Counted from the stretch's first letter, positions 1 through 8,616 are shown. The stretch: 64,000 nt of DNA from Maricaulis maris_C (GCF_049116555.1 NZ_JAGDYT010000025.1:310001-374000), one strand, 5' to 3'. Numbers and translations are program-made. The notes: generated from the letters alone by a model not told the origin.

Positions 1-54
1 GAGGGCTTTGACGTGATTGCCTGGCACCATACCCCCAATCGGCAAGCGGCCTGA
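1..54 (+). CDS. C-terminal end of an unidentified protein (partial)
   Basis: Frame 1 reads 17 codons to a TGA stop at 52-54, so this is probably the 3' end of a rightward gene that begins before the window. The visible tail, EGFDVIAWHHTPNRQAA, is too short to assign to a family. A hairpin starts inside the stop codon, which fits the end of a transcription unit. It could also be chance open frame. Confidence 0.4.
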   Translation, partial: EGFDVIAWHHTPNRQAA

Positions 55-75
55 CCTCCGTCAGGCTCGGGTTTT
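49..75 (+). terminator. Hairpin with short T run
   Basis: GCCTGAC (49-55) and GTCAGGC (60-66) pair perfectly around a CTCC loop, followed by TCGGGTTTTC. It lies between the rightward partial gene and the leftward regulator gene, so it may serve both directions. Confidence 0.55.
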
Positions 76-374
76 CAAGGTTGAATCAGGTTTTTGAGCT
101 GGTCCAGATAGGCAATCCAGGCGGCGCGCCCGGGCTTGGTCAGTGAGGCCCGGGTCTGGGGTTTGCGGTCAACGAAGCTTTTCTCGATCGCGACATAACC
201 CGCTTCCTCCAATTTGCGCAGATGTACCGACAAATTCCCGTCGGAGGCGCCGGTTTGGGTTTTGATCTCGGTGAAGCTGGCATCCCGTGTTGCCGACAGA
301 AAGGCCATCACAGCAAGCCGAAGCTTGCCGTGAATGACATCGTCCAGAGCGTTGGCGTCGAAATCGTCCGGCAT
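75..374 (-). CDS. Winged-helix DNA-binding transcriptional regulator
   Basis: A 99-residue protein that is essentially one winged-helix domain of the ArsR/MarR-like 'transcriptional regulator' type. It has a helix-turn-helix (FTEIKTQTGASDGNLSVHLR, about residues 34-53) followed by a wing with basic residues (KSFVDRKPQTRASLT). These short proteins usually repress a neighbouring membrane-protein gene. Here the ATG directly abuts the TGA of the upstream membrane protein gene, so the two are almost certainly co-transcribed. No ligand-binding cysteines are present, so metal sensing is unlikely. The target is unknown; autoregulation of the pair is the simplest guess. Confidence 0.8.
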   Translation of the reverse strand: MPDDFDANALDDVIHGKLRLAVMAFLSATRDASFTEIKTQTGASDGNLSVHLRKLEEAGYVAIEKSFVDRKPQTRASLTKPGRAAWIAYLDQLKNLIQP

Positions 375-989
375 TCACACGGCCTCCGCTGCAGGCTCTC
401 CGCGCAGGAGAACAAGCCCCGGGACGATGGCCAGAATGCCGACGGCCGCTGCCGCGAACAGGTAGAGGCTGTGCGTTCCGACCAGAAGCAGGCCGGCGCC
501 GCTGAACAACCAGGCCAGGATGGCCATCCCCTGCATCCAGCGCGCGCCGCCCAACTGGGCGCTGACATTGAATGACATTCCATAGCCGGCGAAGGCCACC
601 AGGGGGATGGTGTCAAACAGGATCGCATGGCCCCGACCGAGGAAGGCGGCGACCACGGCGCCGATTGCATAGGCAGCCACCATCCAGGTGACGCCGCGCC
701 AGGCGGCGGCTTCGCCGCGATTATTCACCGCACCTGTGCCGGGCTTGTTCCGCAAGGTGCGCCCCAGGAGGCTGGAACCGATCAGACCGATTATCCCGTA
801 GGCCAGCCAGACCAGACCGACATATTGGGTCGGGATGGCGATTGTTCCGGTGATGATGCTCCAGTGAGCAAGGAGTGCCGGCGCGGCCAGCCCGCCCCAC
901 CAGATGAAAAAACGTCCGCTGAGGGAAGGCGCATATTGTCCGCTGGCGGCGACGTCGCGCAGGTATTCGAGGTCGGATTGTTCGTTCAT
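375..989 (-). CDS. Small integral membrane protein, partner of the adjacent winged-helix regulator
   Basis: A protein of 204 residues with about five or six hydrophobic segments after a hydrophilic N-terminus (MNEQSDLEYLRDVAASGQYAP). No catalytic motif was recognised. The ATG at 989 was chosen over longer upstream frames because a GGGAG ribosome-binding site sits a few bases before it and the N-terminus is natural. Alphaproteobacteria often pair such a membrane protein with a downstream PadR/ArsR-like regulator. Function unknown. Confidence 0.75.
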   Translation of the reverse strand: MNEQSDLEYLRDVAASGQYAPSLSGRFFIWWGGLAAPALLAHWSIITGTIAIPTQYVGLVWLAYGIIGLIGSSLLGRTLRNKPGTGAVNNRGEAAAWRGVTWMVAAYAIGAVVAAFLGRGHAILFDTIPLVAFAGYGMSFNVSAQLGGARWMQGMAILAWLFSGAGLLLVGTHSLYLFAAAAVGILAIVPGLVLLRGEPAAEAV

Positions 990-1134
990 AACGATCTCCC
1001 AAGTTCTTTGAAAAATAAAGTACAGGGATTGCCTGCGTCCGGCAAGGGGATTGGGCGCGCGATATTCCCGGCTCCCGGTACTTGTGACGTTTGGCGGGCT
1101 CGACGGGCTTTGCTGCGAGGCTGCAGGCGGCGGG

Positions 1135-2070
1135 TCAGCCTTTGTGAGCGCGTGGGTGTGCACCGTCATAGATCGCCATCAGTCGGGCGCTCTCAACATC
1201 CGCATAGATCTGGGTGGTGGAGAGGCTGGCATGGCCGAGCAATTCCTGGATTGCGCGCAGATCCCCCCCATGCGCGAGCAGATGGGTGGCAAAGGCATGA
1301 CGCAATGCGTGCGGTGTCGCAGTCTCGGCAAGCCCGAGGCGGCCGCGCAGGTCTTGCATCAGCATCTGCACGCTGCGCGGGCCCAAAGCCCCGCCGCGCG
1401 CACCCCGAAAGAGCGCTGCCTCCCGCTCGGCAGGATGAGGGCAGAGTGAGACATAGCGCGCGGCAGCTTCCGCGACGGCCGGCAGGACCGGGACGATCCG
1501 GGTCTTGTTGCCTTTGCCGGCGATGCGGAGCGTGTCCCCGAAGGGATAGTCCTCGCCGGTCAGGCCAAGCGCCTCGGATACTCGCAGACCACATCCGTAC
1601 AGGAGGAGGAGCACAGCCGCATCACGGGCGCTGATCCAGTCCGGTTTTCCGCGCGCGCCGGTTTCCTCAAGCAGCTGGCGTGCAGCCTCTTCGCTGACCG
1701 GTTTGGGGGCGCTTCTGCCGAGCTTGGGGCTCTCCACGAGCGAGAGCGCTGGATTGTCGAGTCCCCAGCGTCGCTTGGCATAGGCAAAGAAGGTCCGAAC
1801 AGCGGATAGCGAGCGGGCAAGCGAGCGCGCCGACAGGCCTGCGCGTCGGCGCTCGGCCATCCATGCGCGAAAGTCACGGGATGTGAGGGTGGCGAGACCG
1901 CCGAGGTCTGGTGGTGCTCCCAGATGACCGAACAGGAAATTCCCAAATCCGTCCAGGTCACGCTGATAGGCGTCAAGCGTCCGGGGGGAGAGCCGCCGTT
2001 CGCCGGCGAGATGGGCCAGGAAGGCGGACTGAGACTCCGCCCATCCCGTCTTCAGGTCTGATGCAGCCAT
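1135..2070 (-). CDS. xerC: Tyrosine recombinase XerC
   Basis: XerC, with XerD, resolves chromosome dimers at the dif site near the division septum. The 311-residue protein has the usual N-terminal SAM-like core-binding domain (about residues 12-105) and a C-terminal catalytic domain. The catalytic set is visible: R163 in CGLRVSE, a lysine in GKGNK (about 186-189), H254 and R257 in HALRHAF, H280 in LLGHAS, and the nucleophile Y289 in TQIYADV. Its start overlaps the end of the DUF484 gene by 19 bases, so the two are co-transcribed. DUF484-xerC pairing next to priA is a known arrangement in proteobacteria. XerD is the alternative name, but the context and length favour XerC. Confidence 0.92.
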   Translation of the reverse strand: MAASDLKTGWAESQSAFLAHLAGERRLSPRTLDAYQRDLDGFGNFLFGHLGAPPDLGGLATLTSRDFRAWMAERRRAGLSARSLARSLSAVRTFFAYAKRRWGLDNPALSLVESPKLGRSAPKPVSEEAARQLLEETGARGKPDWISARDAAVLLLLYGCGLRVSEALGLTGEDYPFGDTLRIAGKGNKTRIVPVLPAVAEAAARYVSLCPHPAEREAALFRGARGGALGPRSVQMLMQDLRGRLGLAETATPHALRHAFATHLLAHGGDLRAIQELLGHASLSTTQIYADVESARLMAIYDGAHPRAHKG

Positions 2071-2738
2071 TGGACCACCATGCGCTCTACGGCTCGCGCG
2101 AGGAAATTCAACAATTCGGTGCCTTGGCCTGACTGAAAGAGGTGTGCGTCCCGGGCAGCCAGAGCGATCAAGCCGTCCTGACCATTGAAGTCGAGCCGGA
2201 CGATCGCCTGCGAGCTGACCCGCGCGCCTTGCTGGCCATAGAGAGCGTGTGCATTGCCGGGATCCACAGGGCCCAGCATTTCAACATGATCGCCCAGAAC
2301 GTCACCGACAAAGCCTTCGGCGGCACCCAGGATTGACTCGGCATTCTTCAGGGGCGCGTGTCCCTCGATCAGGACCCGGCAAACATCCACTCCCAATGCC
2401 CCGGTCAGCCGGTTCGAGATCTTGCTGTCGAGTCCGGACAGGGAATCCACTTCCAGCAAGGCCAGCACCGCCATGTGGATCTGGGACTGGATAGCGAGAT
2501 TGGCGCGCGCGGTTTCAACGATCGACCCGTTCAGCGACTTCAGTTGGCGAATCTCTTCACGCAGCTTGCCACGCGCAGCCGCACCGAGGTCGATTGCGCC
2601 GTCATCGCGGCTGGTTTCAACGATCAGCGAGAAAAGCTCGGCGTCTTCTCGCACGAAGTCGGGGTTGGCGATAAGGAAGGCGCGAACCTCCTCGGCGTCG
2701 CTCGCGGCGCTAATTTGCCGGGTCTCATCCTTTGACAT
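2052..2738 (-). CDS. DUF484 family protein
   Basis: A 228-residue soluble protein of the DUF484 family, a GAF-like fold of unknown biochemical role that is commonly encoded just upstream of xerC. The N-terminal part (EEVRAFLIANPDFVREDAELFSLI) and the C-terminal LFQSGQGTELLNFLARAVERMV match the family pattern. The ATG at 2738 has a strong purine ribosome-binding site (GAGGGAGA) close upstream; in-frame starts further upstream lack one. The gene is divergent from priA across about 240 bases. The family is sometimes linked to cell division through its xerC association, but no activity can be read from the sequence. Confidence 0.85.
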   Translation of the reverse strand: MSKDETRQISAASDAEEVRAFLIANPDFVREDAELFSLIVETSRDDGAIDLGAAARGKLREEIRQLKSLNGSIVETARANLAIQSQIHMAVLALLEVDSLSGLDSKISNRLTGALGVDVCRVLIEGHAPLKNAESILGAAEGFVGDVLGDHVEMLGPVDPGNAHALYGQQGARVSSQAIVRLDFNGQDGLIALAARDAHLFQSGQGTELLNFLARAVERMVVQWLHQT

Positions 2739-2979
2739 GCCGATTGTCTCCCTCGCCTTGAACGCCCACTCTTGTCCTATTCGGTTTACGAGAAGCAAAC
2801 CGATCTGATTGATCTGAGGTGGCGCATGATCAAACCCGCTCGGCGACGATATGGTGATCCGACTGATATCAGAGATCCCGAGCAGGCTGAGTGTGGTCGG
2901 AGTCTCCCCGCATGGTCATCGCTATGATGACAGTCGAGCAGACACCTGATTCGTTCCTGCCCAGAGCCAGGCCCAGATA
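2739..2979. promoter_or_regulatory. Divergent promoter region between DUF484-xerC and priA
   Basis: 241 bases without a gene. It must hold the promoters for the leftward DUF484-xerC pair and for rightward priA. I saw no clear operator or RNA structure in it. Confidence 0.4.
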
Positions 2980-5145
2980 TTGACCGATACCTTGCCCTAT
3001 CGCGTGTCCATCCTGTTTCCGCTGCCCCTGCCGGAAGCCTTCGACTACCTCGTCCCGGCGGAGATGGAGTTACGCCCTGGTGACCATGTGCGGGCACCAC
3101 TGGGCAAGCGCTCGGCGCGCGGCGTCGTTTGGGCAGTGAAGCCTGGTCCGGGAGACAGGGCGCTCAAAACAGTCGAGGCTCCCGAAGGCGGAGCCCCCCT
3201 CCCGCCAGGCATCCGCAAGTTTGTCGACTGGCTTGCCCGTTACCTGGTGCAGTCGCCGGGTGTCGTCCTTCGTTCTGTTCTGCGGTCAAGTGAAGCGCTC
3301 AAGCCTTCGCCCACGGAGACGGTCTATCGGCGTGGTGCCGGCGAAGCCGAGCGGATGACCGATGCCCGGGAGCGTGTGCTCGATGCGGTGGTGGCCCTGG
3401 GCGAGGCCAGCGCGTCCGAGTTGGCGCGTGAAGCCGGGGTCTCGGCCTCTGTCGTCAAGGGATTGGCCAAGGCCGGCGCGCTGACCGAACTGGTTCGCCT
3501 TGTCGACCCTCCCTTCGAGACCCCGGACCCGGAAGGCGAAGGGCTTGCCTTGACGCCCATGCAGACTGAGGCGTCTGGCGTTCTGCGCCGGCTTGTCCAG
3601 GCTGGCGGCTTCCAGGCGGCGCTGCTCGATGGGGTGACCGGCTCTGGCAAGACGGAGGTCTATTTCGAGGCCATTGCCGAATTGCTGCGACGAGAGCCCG
3701 AGGCACAAATCCTCATCATGTTGCCCGAAATCGCGCTCACAGAGGCCGTCCTGTCGCGCTTCCGGGCCCGCTTTGGTGCGGAACCCGCGCTCTGGCATTC
3801 CGGAGCCGGTTCGAAAGCGCGGCGCCGGACCTGGCGTGAAGTGGCGGAGGGTCGCGCCCGCATCGTTGTCGGCGCTCGCTCGGCGCTCTTTCTGCCTTTT
3901 CCGGGCCTGCGCATGATCATCGTCGATGAGGAGCACGACCCGACCTACAAGCAGGATGAGGGGCTGCCCTATCAGGGGCGGGATCTGGCGGTGGTCAGGG
4001 CCAAGATCGAAGGTGCGAGCGTCATTCTCGCTTCGGCCACCCCGTCTCTGGAAAGCCTGTCCAATGCCCAGGCCGGGCGCTATGTCCATGTCCGCCTCGC
4101 GGCTCGACCCGGTGCGGCGATCCTGCCCGAGGTCGACACCATTGATTTGCGTGAGCACCCGGCCGAGACGGGGCGGTGGATGTCGCCGCCGCTGATCGAG
4201 GCGGTGCGGGACACGCTGGAACGTGGCGAACAGTCGCTTCTCTATCTCAACCGCCGCGGCTATGCGCCTCTCGTGCTCTGTCGCGCCTGCGGCCATCGCA
4301 TGGTCTCGCCGGATACCCAATCCTATCTCGTTGAGCACCGCTATACCGGCCGTCTTGTTTGTCACGTCACGGGCTTCTCCATGGCCAAGCCGAAGCGCTG
4401 CCCCAGCTGTGACGCCGAGGAAAGCCTGACCTCGATCGGGCCGGGGGTCGAGCGTGTGGCCGAGGAGGCGCGCCTCACCTTCCCGGACGCGCGCGTTGAG
4501 ATTTATTCGTCGGACAGCCGGTCCGGAGCCGAAATCGTCGCTGCGATGGAGCAGGGCGAGATCGATATTCTCGTGGGCACCCAGATTGCCGCCAAGGGTC
4601 ACAATTTCCCGGGCCTCACCCTGGTCGGTGTCATCGATGCCGATCTGGGTCTGGCCGGGGGCGACCCACGGGCCGGGGAGCGTACCTTCCAGACGCTGGT
4701 CCAGGTCGCCGGGCGTGCCGGGCGTGCCGACCGTCCCGGGCGAGCACTTCTGCAAACCCACCAGCCCGAGCATGATGCCATCCAGGCATTGATTGCCGGG
4801 GATCGGGACGCTTTTCTCGACATGGAATTCATGGTCCGCGAATCGCTTGGCCTCCCGCCCTTCGGGCGCTTGGCCGCGATCGGCTTCATGTCGATGAATC
4901 CCGAACAAGTCGATCGAGTCGCCAACGACTACGCCGCCAAGGCGCCAAATTCCGAAGGTGTCGAAATCTGGGGGCCGGCAGAACCACCACGCGCCATGGT
5001 GCGTGGCTGGCATCGACGCCGCATTCTCGTTCGAGCCGACAAGGCGATCGATATCTCGGCCTATCTGAGGGCCTGGTCAAAGCGCGTAAAGACGCCCCCA
5101 TCTGTACGGGTGTCAATCGATGTTGAACCCTATAGCTTTATCTGA
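2980..5145 (+). CDS. priA: Primosomal protein N' (replication restart helicase PriA)
   Basis: PriA recognises abandoned forks and D-loops and reloads the replicative helicase. The 721-residue protein has the N-terminal fork-binding domain, a Walker A motif (GVTGSGKTE, K224), a DEEH box (VDEEHDPTYKQ), helicase motifs (GTQIAAKGHNFPGLTLVGV, AGRAGRADRPG) and the C-terminal domain. The cysteine-rich insert is unusual. C434, C437, C474 and C477 (one zinc site) are kept, but of the second zinc site only C461 remains; the positions equivalent to the other three cysteines are S443, T446 and T464. The start is a TTG at 2980, and a GTG eight codons later is possible. The gene stands alone between divergent DUF484-xerC and the downstream terC. 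Confidence 0.95.
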   Translation: MTDTLPYRVSILFPLPLPEAFDYLVPAEMELRPGDHVRAPLGKRSARGVVWAVKPGPGDRALKTVEAPEGGAPLPPGIRKFVDWLARYLVQSPGVVLRSVLRSSEALKPSPTETVYRRGAGEAERMTDARERVLDAVVALGEASASELAREAGVSASVVKGLAKAGALTELVRLVDPPFETPDPEGEGLALTPMQTEASGVLRRLVQAGGFQAALLDGVTGSGKTEVYFEAIAELLRREPEAQILIMLPEIALTEAVLSRFRARFGAEPALWHSGAGSKARRRTWREVAEGRARIVVGARSALFLPFPGLRMIIVDEEHDPTYKQDEGLPYQGRDLAVVRAKIEGASVILASATPSLESLSNAQAGRYVHVRLAARPGAAILPEVDTIDLREHPAETGRWMSPPLIEAVRDTLERGEQSLLYLNRRGYAPLVLCRACGHRMVSPDTQSYLVEHRYTGRLVCHVTGFSMAKPKRCPSCDAEESLTSIGPGVERVAEEARLTFPDARVEIYSSDSRSGAEIVAAMEQGEIDILVGTQIAAKGHNFPGLTLVGVIDADLGLAGGDPRAGERTFQTLVQVAGRAGRADRPGRALLQTHQPEHDAIQALIAGDRDAFLDMEFMVRESLGLPPFGRLAAIGFMSMNPEQVDRVANDYAAKAPNSEGVEIWGPAEPPRAMVRGWHRRRILVRADKAIDISAYLRAWSKRVKTPPSVRVSIDVEPYSFI

Positions 5146-5170
5146 GCACCGAACCCGGGACTGATCTGCC

Positions 5171-5968
5171 ATGATTGAATTCCTGACTTCACCCGCCGTC
5201 TGGATGTCGCTCCTGACCCTGACTTTCCTTGAGATCGTTTTGGGCGTGGATAATGTGGTGTTCGTCTCGGTGGCTTCACAGAAGTTGGCCAAAAACCAGC
5301 AAGCCCGTGGTCGCGATATCGGAATCTGGTCGGGCGCCGTGATGCGGGTCGTCCTCCTTTTCGGTCTTGTGTGGCTCACCGGCTTGACCCATGCGACGCT
5401 CTTCAACCTTCCGGAATTCCTCCACGGTCTGGCAGACCCCGAACATCCTGACCGCCTGATAGAAGTGACGCTTGAGGACCTGATCCTGCTCCTCGGCGGG
5501 CTCTTCCTCCTGTGGAAGGGCACGACCGAGATTCACGACACGATTGAGGGGCATCCTGATGCCGGCAAGGGCGGCAAGGTGTCGGGCTTTGTGGCGGTAA
5601 TAGTGCAGATGTCGGTGATCAATCTGGTCTTCTCGCTGGACTCGGTTTTGACCGCCGTCGGCATGACCCGCGATCTGGGCGGTCCCGACGGTGCTGCGGC
5701 GCGTCTGTTCGTGATGGTCACAGCGGTGCTCGTTTCGACAGCCATCATGGTGGCGTCGGCGAAGCGGGTCGCGGACTTTCTCGAACGCTACGCGACCGCC
5801 AAGATGCTGGCGCTGAGCTTTATTCTTCTTGTCGGTGTTGCGCTCATCGCCGACGGCCTCGGCTTCCATATCCCCCGGGGATATCTCTATTTCGCCATCG
5901 CCTTCTCGCTTCTTGTCGAGGTGCTCAACATCATGGCGCGGAAGGGCCGGAAGGTGTCGCCGAAATAG
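5171..5968 (+). CDS. TerC family integral membrane protein
   Basis: A 265-residue polytopic membrane protein of the TerC family, which includes manganese exporters and tellurium-resistance components. The family signature is near the N-terminus (TFLEIVLGVDNVVFVSVAS), with acidic residues inside membrane segments (GVDN, and FSLDSVLTAVGMT about residues 155-168). About seven hydrophobic segments are visible. It follows priA by 25 bases and may be read through from it. It converges with the NAD-kinase-like gene. Metal specificity cannot be told from sequence alone. Confidence 0.85.
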   Translation: MIEFLTSPAVWMSLLTLTFLEIVLGVDNVVFVSVASQKLAKNQQARGRDIGIWSGAVMRVVLLFGLVWLTGLTHATLFNLPEFLHGLADPEHPDRLIEVTLEDLILLLGGLFLLWKGTTEIHDTIEGHPDAGKGGKVSGFVAVIVQMSVINLVFSLDSVLTAVGMTRDLGGPDGAAARLFVMVTAVLVSTAIMVASAKRVADFLERYATAKMLALSFILLVGVALIADGLGFHIPRGYLYFAIAFSLLVEVLNIMARKGRKVSPK

Positions 5969-5974
5969 GTTCTT

Positions 5975-6874
5975 TCAGGCAGGCTGGATGAGTTGCAGGG
6001 TCTCGTGAGCACGCTTGATGGATACGCTCAGGCCGCGGTCAAAAGCGAGACGGTCGTCCTCGATTCCGTCCGCAAAGACAACGCCCGCCTCGTTCATCTC
6101 GGACGTCAGGGAGAGGGCTTCGCCGGGCTTGATAAAGCCGTATTTGATTGAATTCCCTGTTGTCGGACTCGGCCAGGGCTCGCGCGCAAAGAAGGCGAGC
6201 TTTGTGTCGGATGGGTCGATCGAAACGCTTGCGCCGGACAGTTCGATGATCGATCGCGCCCAGCCTGTGGCGCCGGTCCCCGTCGCAATTATGACACCGG
6301 AAGACGATTGTCGCTCGATGGACCCGGCATGATTGAGCGTGTAACGCGCCGATTGATGCGAGCGGTGTCCAACGAATATTTCGTTGAGGGCCAGCAAGCG
6401 CTGGCCGTCACTCAGCGAGGCTTCCACCATTGTCCGGTGCTGTACGGTCGCGGCTCCATCCGCGACTCGTGGCAGAAGCGAGCGAAGCTGATCGGCCCGA
6501 TGGGCGACGAGAAGTCCGGCGATCTGATCGGGGGCCGGATTCACACCGACGACAGGCTTGCCGTGCGCATATTTTGCCAGATTGGCGATCAAGCCATCCT
6601 GGCCGATCGCGATGACAATATCGCCCTCGGCGAAAAGGAAGCGGGACAGGTCGGAGCGGTCGATCTCGACATAGCGCCAGTCCTGCGGAATCGATCGCTG
6701 AACTGTCATCAAGGCCCGCTTCTGAGCGTCCGCCTGCCCCAAGAGCGGTTCCATTTCCCGATCATGCGAACGCAAAAAGAATTCCACCTGACCGAGCGTG
6801 CCGTGTCGACCAATCAGCAGGTCGAGATCGGTCTTCCGTGTCACGAGGACCGCGCGGGGTGCGAGGATGCTCAC
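5975..6874 (-). CDS. NAD kinase-like (NAD(+)/diacylglycerol kinase superfamily) protein
   Basis: A 299-residue protein of the ATP-NAD kinase fold. The phosphate-binding GGDG motif is altered to GQDG (IAIGQDGLIANL). The NE motif (LALNEIFVGH) and a glycine/threonine loop (ATGTGATGWARS) are present. It may phosphorylate NAD or a related nucleotide, but the altered motif leaves this open. The start is a GTG at 6874 that overlaps the TGA of the upstream SPFH gene region; the longer reading is antisense-like low-complexity sequence. It is the last gene of a three-gene operon led by an NrtR-like NUDIX regulator, which supports a role in NAD or nucleotide homeostasis. Confidence 0.75.
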   Translation of the reverse strand: MSILAPRAVLVTRKTDLDLLIGRHGTLGQVEFFLRSHDREMEPLLGQADAQKRALMTVQRSIPQDWRYVEIDRSDLSRFLFAEGDIVIAIGQDGLIANLAKYAHGKPVVGVNPAPDQIAGLLVAHRADQLRSLLPRVADGAATVQHRTMVEASLSDGQRLLALNEIFVGHRSHQSARYTLNHAGSIERQSSSGVIIATGTGATGWARSIIELSGASVSIDPSDTKLAFFAREPWPSPTTGNSIKYGFIKPGEALSLTSEMNEAGVVFADGIEDDRLAFDRGLSVSIKRAHETLQLIQPA

Positions 6875-6875
6875 C

Positions 6876-7853
6876 TCAGTCGTCCTTTCGCGCGATCCGT
6901 TTGAACTCTGTGCCAAGAGCGGCGACAAGCTCGGGGGTGATGTTGAGGTGCTCGATCGTGCCAATGCTCCCGGCAAACTCTGTCGCGGCGAGACCGATAT
7001 GGGTGCTTGTCGGAAGGTCGCGATACAGGTTGATGCGGCCCTCTTCAGCCTGGTTTCGAGCGCCCTCAATCAGGCGGATTTCTTCTGCATCGGCCGTCGC
7101 CTTCACCAGGGCTGCTGCGGCATCGCCCTCTGCGCGCTGGCGGGCGTTCTCTGTATCCCGGTCGATAAGCTCGCGCTCGCGGCGCGCGAGTTCGATCCGG
7201 GTCTTCAGCTCGTTCTCGGCGATCGCCTGTTCCTTTTCCACAGCCATGGCGCGCCGGGCAAATGTCGCTTCATCCGCCTGTTGCTGGATTTTCTCGAAGG
7301 TCGGTGTTTGCAGGGCGCGCGCGAGGTCCGCCGATGGTTTCACGTCCGCCACGTGGATGGTGATGATTTCAAGACCCAGCTCCGTGAGCGCCACGGCTTC
7401 GGTGAGTTGTTCGGCCAAATAGGTCTGGATGGCGCGGACTCCGGTATCGAGGGCATCGCGCACGGCCAAGGCGCCGAGATAGTCCGTGGCCGCCTGTTGC
7501 ACATGTGACGCAAGCAGGTTCCGGATATAGTCCATTGGAGTGGCAATATGCGTTCCGCGTCGCAAGTCGATACTGAAGTCCACTCGCTCGCTGATCCGCT
7601 CGGCATCGCGGATTCTCCACAGGAGCGTTCCCTGCACCATCACGTCCTGAAAATCCGACGACCGAGCGTTGATCACGAAGGGAGTCTGGCGATCATCCAT
7701 CGGCAATTCCTGAAGCGAAACCTGGTCTGGTCGAAACCAGAATGACAGGCCTCGACCCGAGGCGATGCACTGACCACGCGCATACTTCATGACGTAGCTG
7801 GAGGCGTCGCTGCGCAAGTGCCGGATTCCCGGGTAATTGCGAATTTCAATCAT
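6876..7853 (-). CDS. SPFH/Band 7 (prohibitin-like) domain protein
   Basis: A 325-residue protein. An SPFH domain occupies about residues 20-190, followed by a long charged alpha-helical, coiled-coil-like stretch rich in Ala, Glu, Gln and Arg (about 190-270), and then a short globular tail. No signal peptide or N-terminal membrane anchor is visible, unlike HflK/HflC or flotillins, so it may associate peripherally or work in the cytosol as a scaffold. Its start overlaps the stop of the NUDIX gene by four bases (ATGA type) and its stop almost touches the next start, so the three genes are translationally coupled. Partner and substrate are unknown. Confidence 0.8.
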   Translation of the reverse strand: MIEIRNYPGIRHLRSDASSYVMKYARGQCIASGRGLSFWFRPDQVSLQELPMDDRQTPFVINARSSDFQDVMVQGTLLWRIRDAERISERVDFSIDLRRGTHIATPMDYIRNLLASHVQQAATDYLGALAVRDALDTGVRAIQTYLAEQLTEAVALTELGLEIITIHVADVKPSADLARALQTPTFEKIQQQADEATFARRAMAVEKEQAIAENELKTRIELARRERELIDRDTENARQRAEGDAAAALVKATADAEEIRLIEGARNQAEEGRINLYRDLPTSTHIGLAATEFAGSIGTIEHLNITPELVAALGTEFKRIARKDD

Positions 7854-8575
7854 GACTCTGATTCCTTGTTGGTCCGCTCATAGAGTTCTGCCGGCCGAAA
7901 GGCCTTGCCCTTCTCCCGTTTTCCGGTCGGTCGGACGAAGCCCCGGTCGATCATTTTTTTTCGGAAGGCGGGCTTGGTGAGCGTGTGTCCCAGGATGGTT
8001 TCGTGGATCTCCTGGAGCTCACGCAGCGTGAAACGGTGCGGCAGGAGCTCGAAGCCAACACCCGTGTAGTCCAGCTTGCCGCGCAGTCTCTGCAGCGTTG
8101 TGGCGACGATCAGGCTGTGGTCGAAGGCCAGTTGCATTGGTTGGTCGTTCCGGTCGCGCAGCTGCGCGGCAGGGCCCTCTTCGTTTGTGCCGAGGTGCTG
8201 GACGACTGCTGTATCGAGACCATGCTGCTTGCGAGCCGCCTTCTTGAATGTCTCGGGCGGAACGAGTGCGAAATAGGCGACCGAAACAACGCGGCCGCGC
8301 GGATCTCGGTCGAGAGCGCTGAATGTCCGTAGTTGTTCGACAAAGGCCTCATGAAGACCCGCCTTGCTCTGAAGAACCCGGTTTACCGTCTGCTCGAGTG
8401 TTTCATCGATGCGAACAATGCTGCCGGGAAGAGCATGTGTGCCGCCGACCTTGTCTCCATCCAAGCGCTTCTGGACGAGCACCTCAATCACGCCGTCCAC
8501 TATGGTCAGGAGTGCCAGATCGACCGCGAGGGCCGGCTGGACGTGTCGTTTTAGCTCGTTGGGGCTTGCGGGCAT
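7850..8575 (-). CDS. NrtR-like NUDIX-domain transcriptional regulator
   Basis: A 241-residue protein with an N-terminal NUDIX-like domain and a C-terminal winged helix (FTLRELQEIHETILGHTLTK...FRPAELYE), the architecture of NrtR regulators that sense ADP-ribose and control NAD metabolism. The NUDIX box (starting GSIVRIDETLEQTV, then NRVLQSKAGL) has lost the REUXEE glutamates, so hydrolysis is unlikely and a ligand-sensing role fits. The ATG at 8575 was chosen; an in-frame TTG lies two codons earlier. It heads an operon with SPFH and NAD-kinase-like genes. An AGTA-N6-TACT dyad lies 25 bases upstream and is a natural candidate operator. NrtR is a family assignment, not a proven orthologue. Confidence 0.8.
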   Translation of the reverse strand: MPASPNELKRHVQPALAVDLALLTIVDGVIEVLVQKRLDGDKVGGTHALPGSIVRIDETLEQTVNRVLQSKAGLHEAFVEQLRTFSALDRDPRGRVVSVAYFALVPPETFKKAARKQHGLDTAVVQHLGTNEEGPAAQLRDRNDQPMQLAFDHSLIVATTLQRLRGKLDYTGVGFELLPHRFTLRELQEIHETILGHTLTKPAFRKKMIDRGFVRPTGKREKGKAFRPAELYERTNKESES

Positions 8576-8594
8576 GGTCAATCTCTCTTCTTAT

Positions 8595-8616
8595 CAAATA
8601 GTATTTATCTACTTTG
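8595..8616. promoter_or_regulatory. Candidate operator of the NrtR-like regulator
   Basis: An imperfect dyad CAAA-T-AGTA-N6-TACT-TTG with its perfect core at 8600-8603 and 8610-8613, in a notably AT-rich patch just upstream of the NUDIX regulator start. The position suits autoregulation. This is inferred from symmetry and location only. Confidence 0.4.

Noticed and set aside
1051..1449. Overlapping open frames opposite xerC
   Set aside because: They are antisense shadows of a clear xerC gene, with no homology and no ribosome-binding site.
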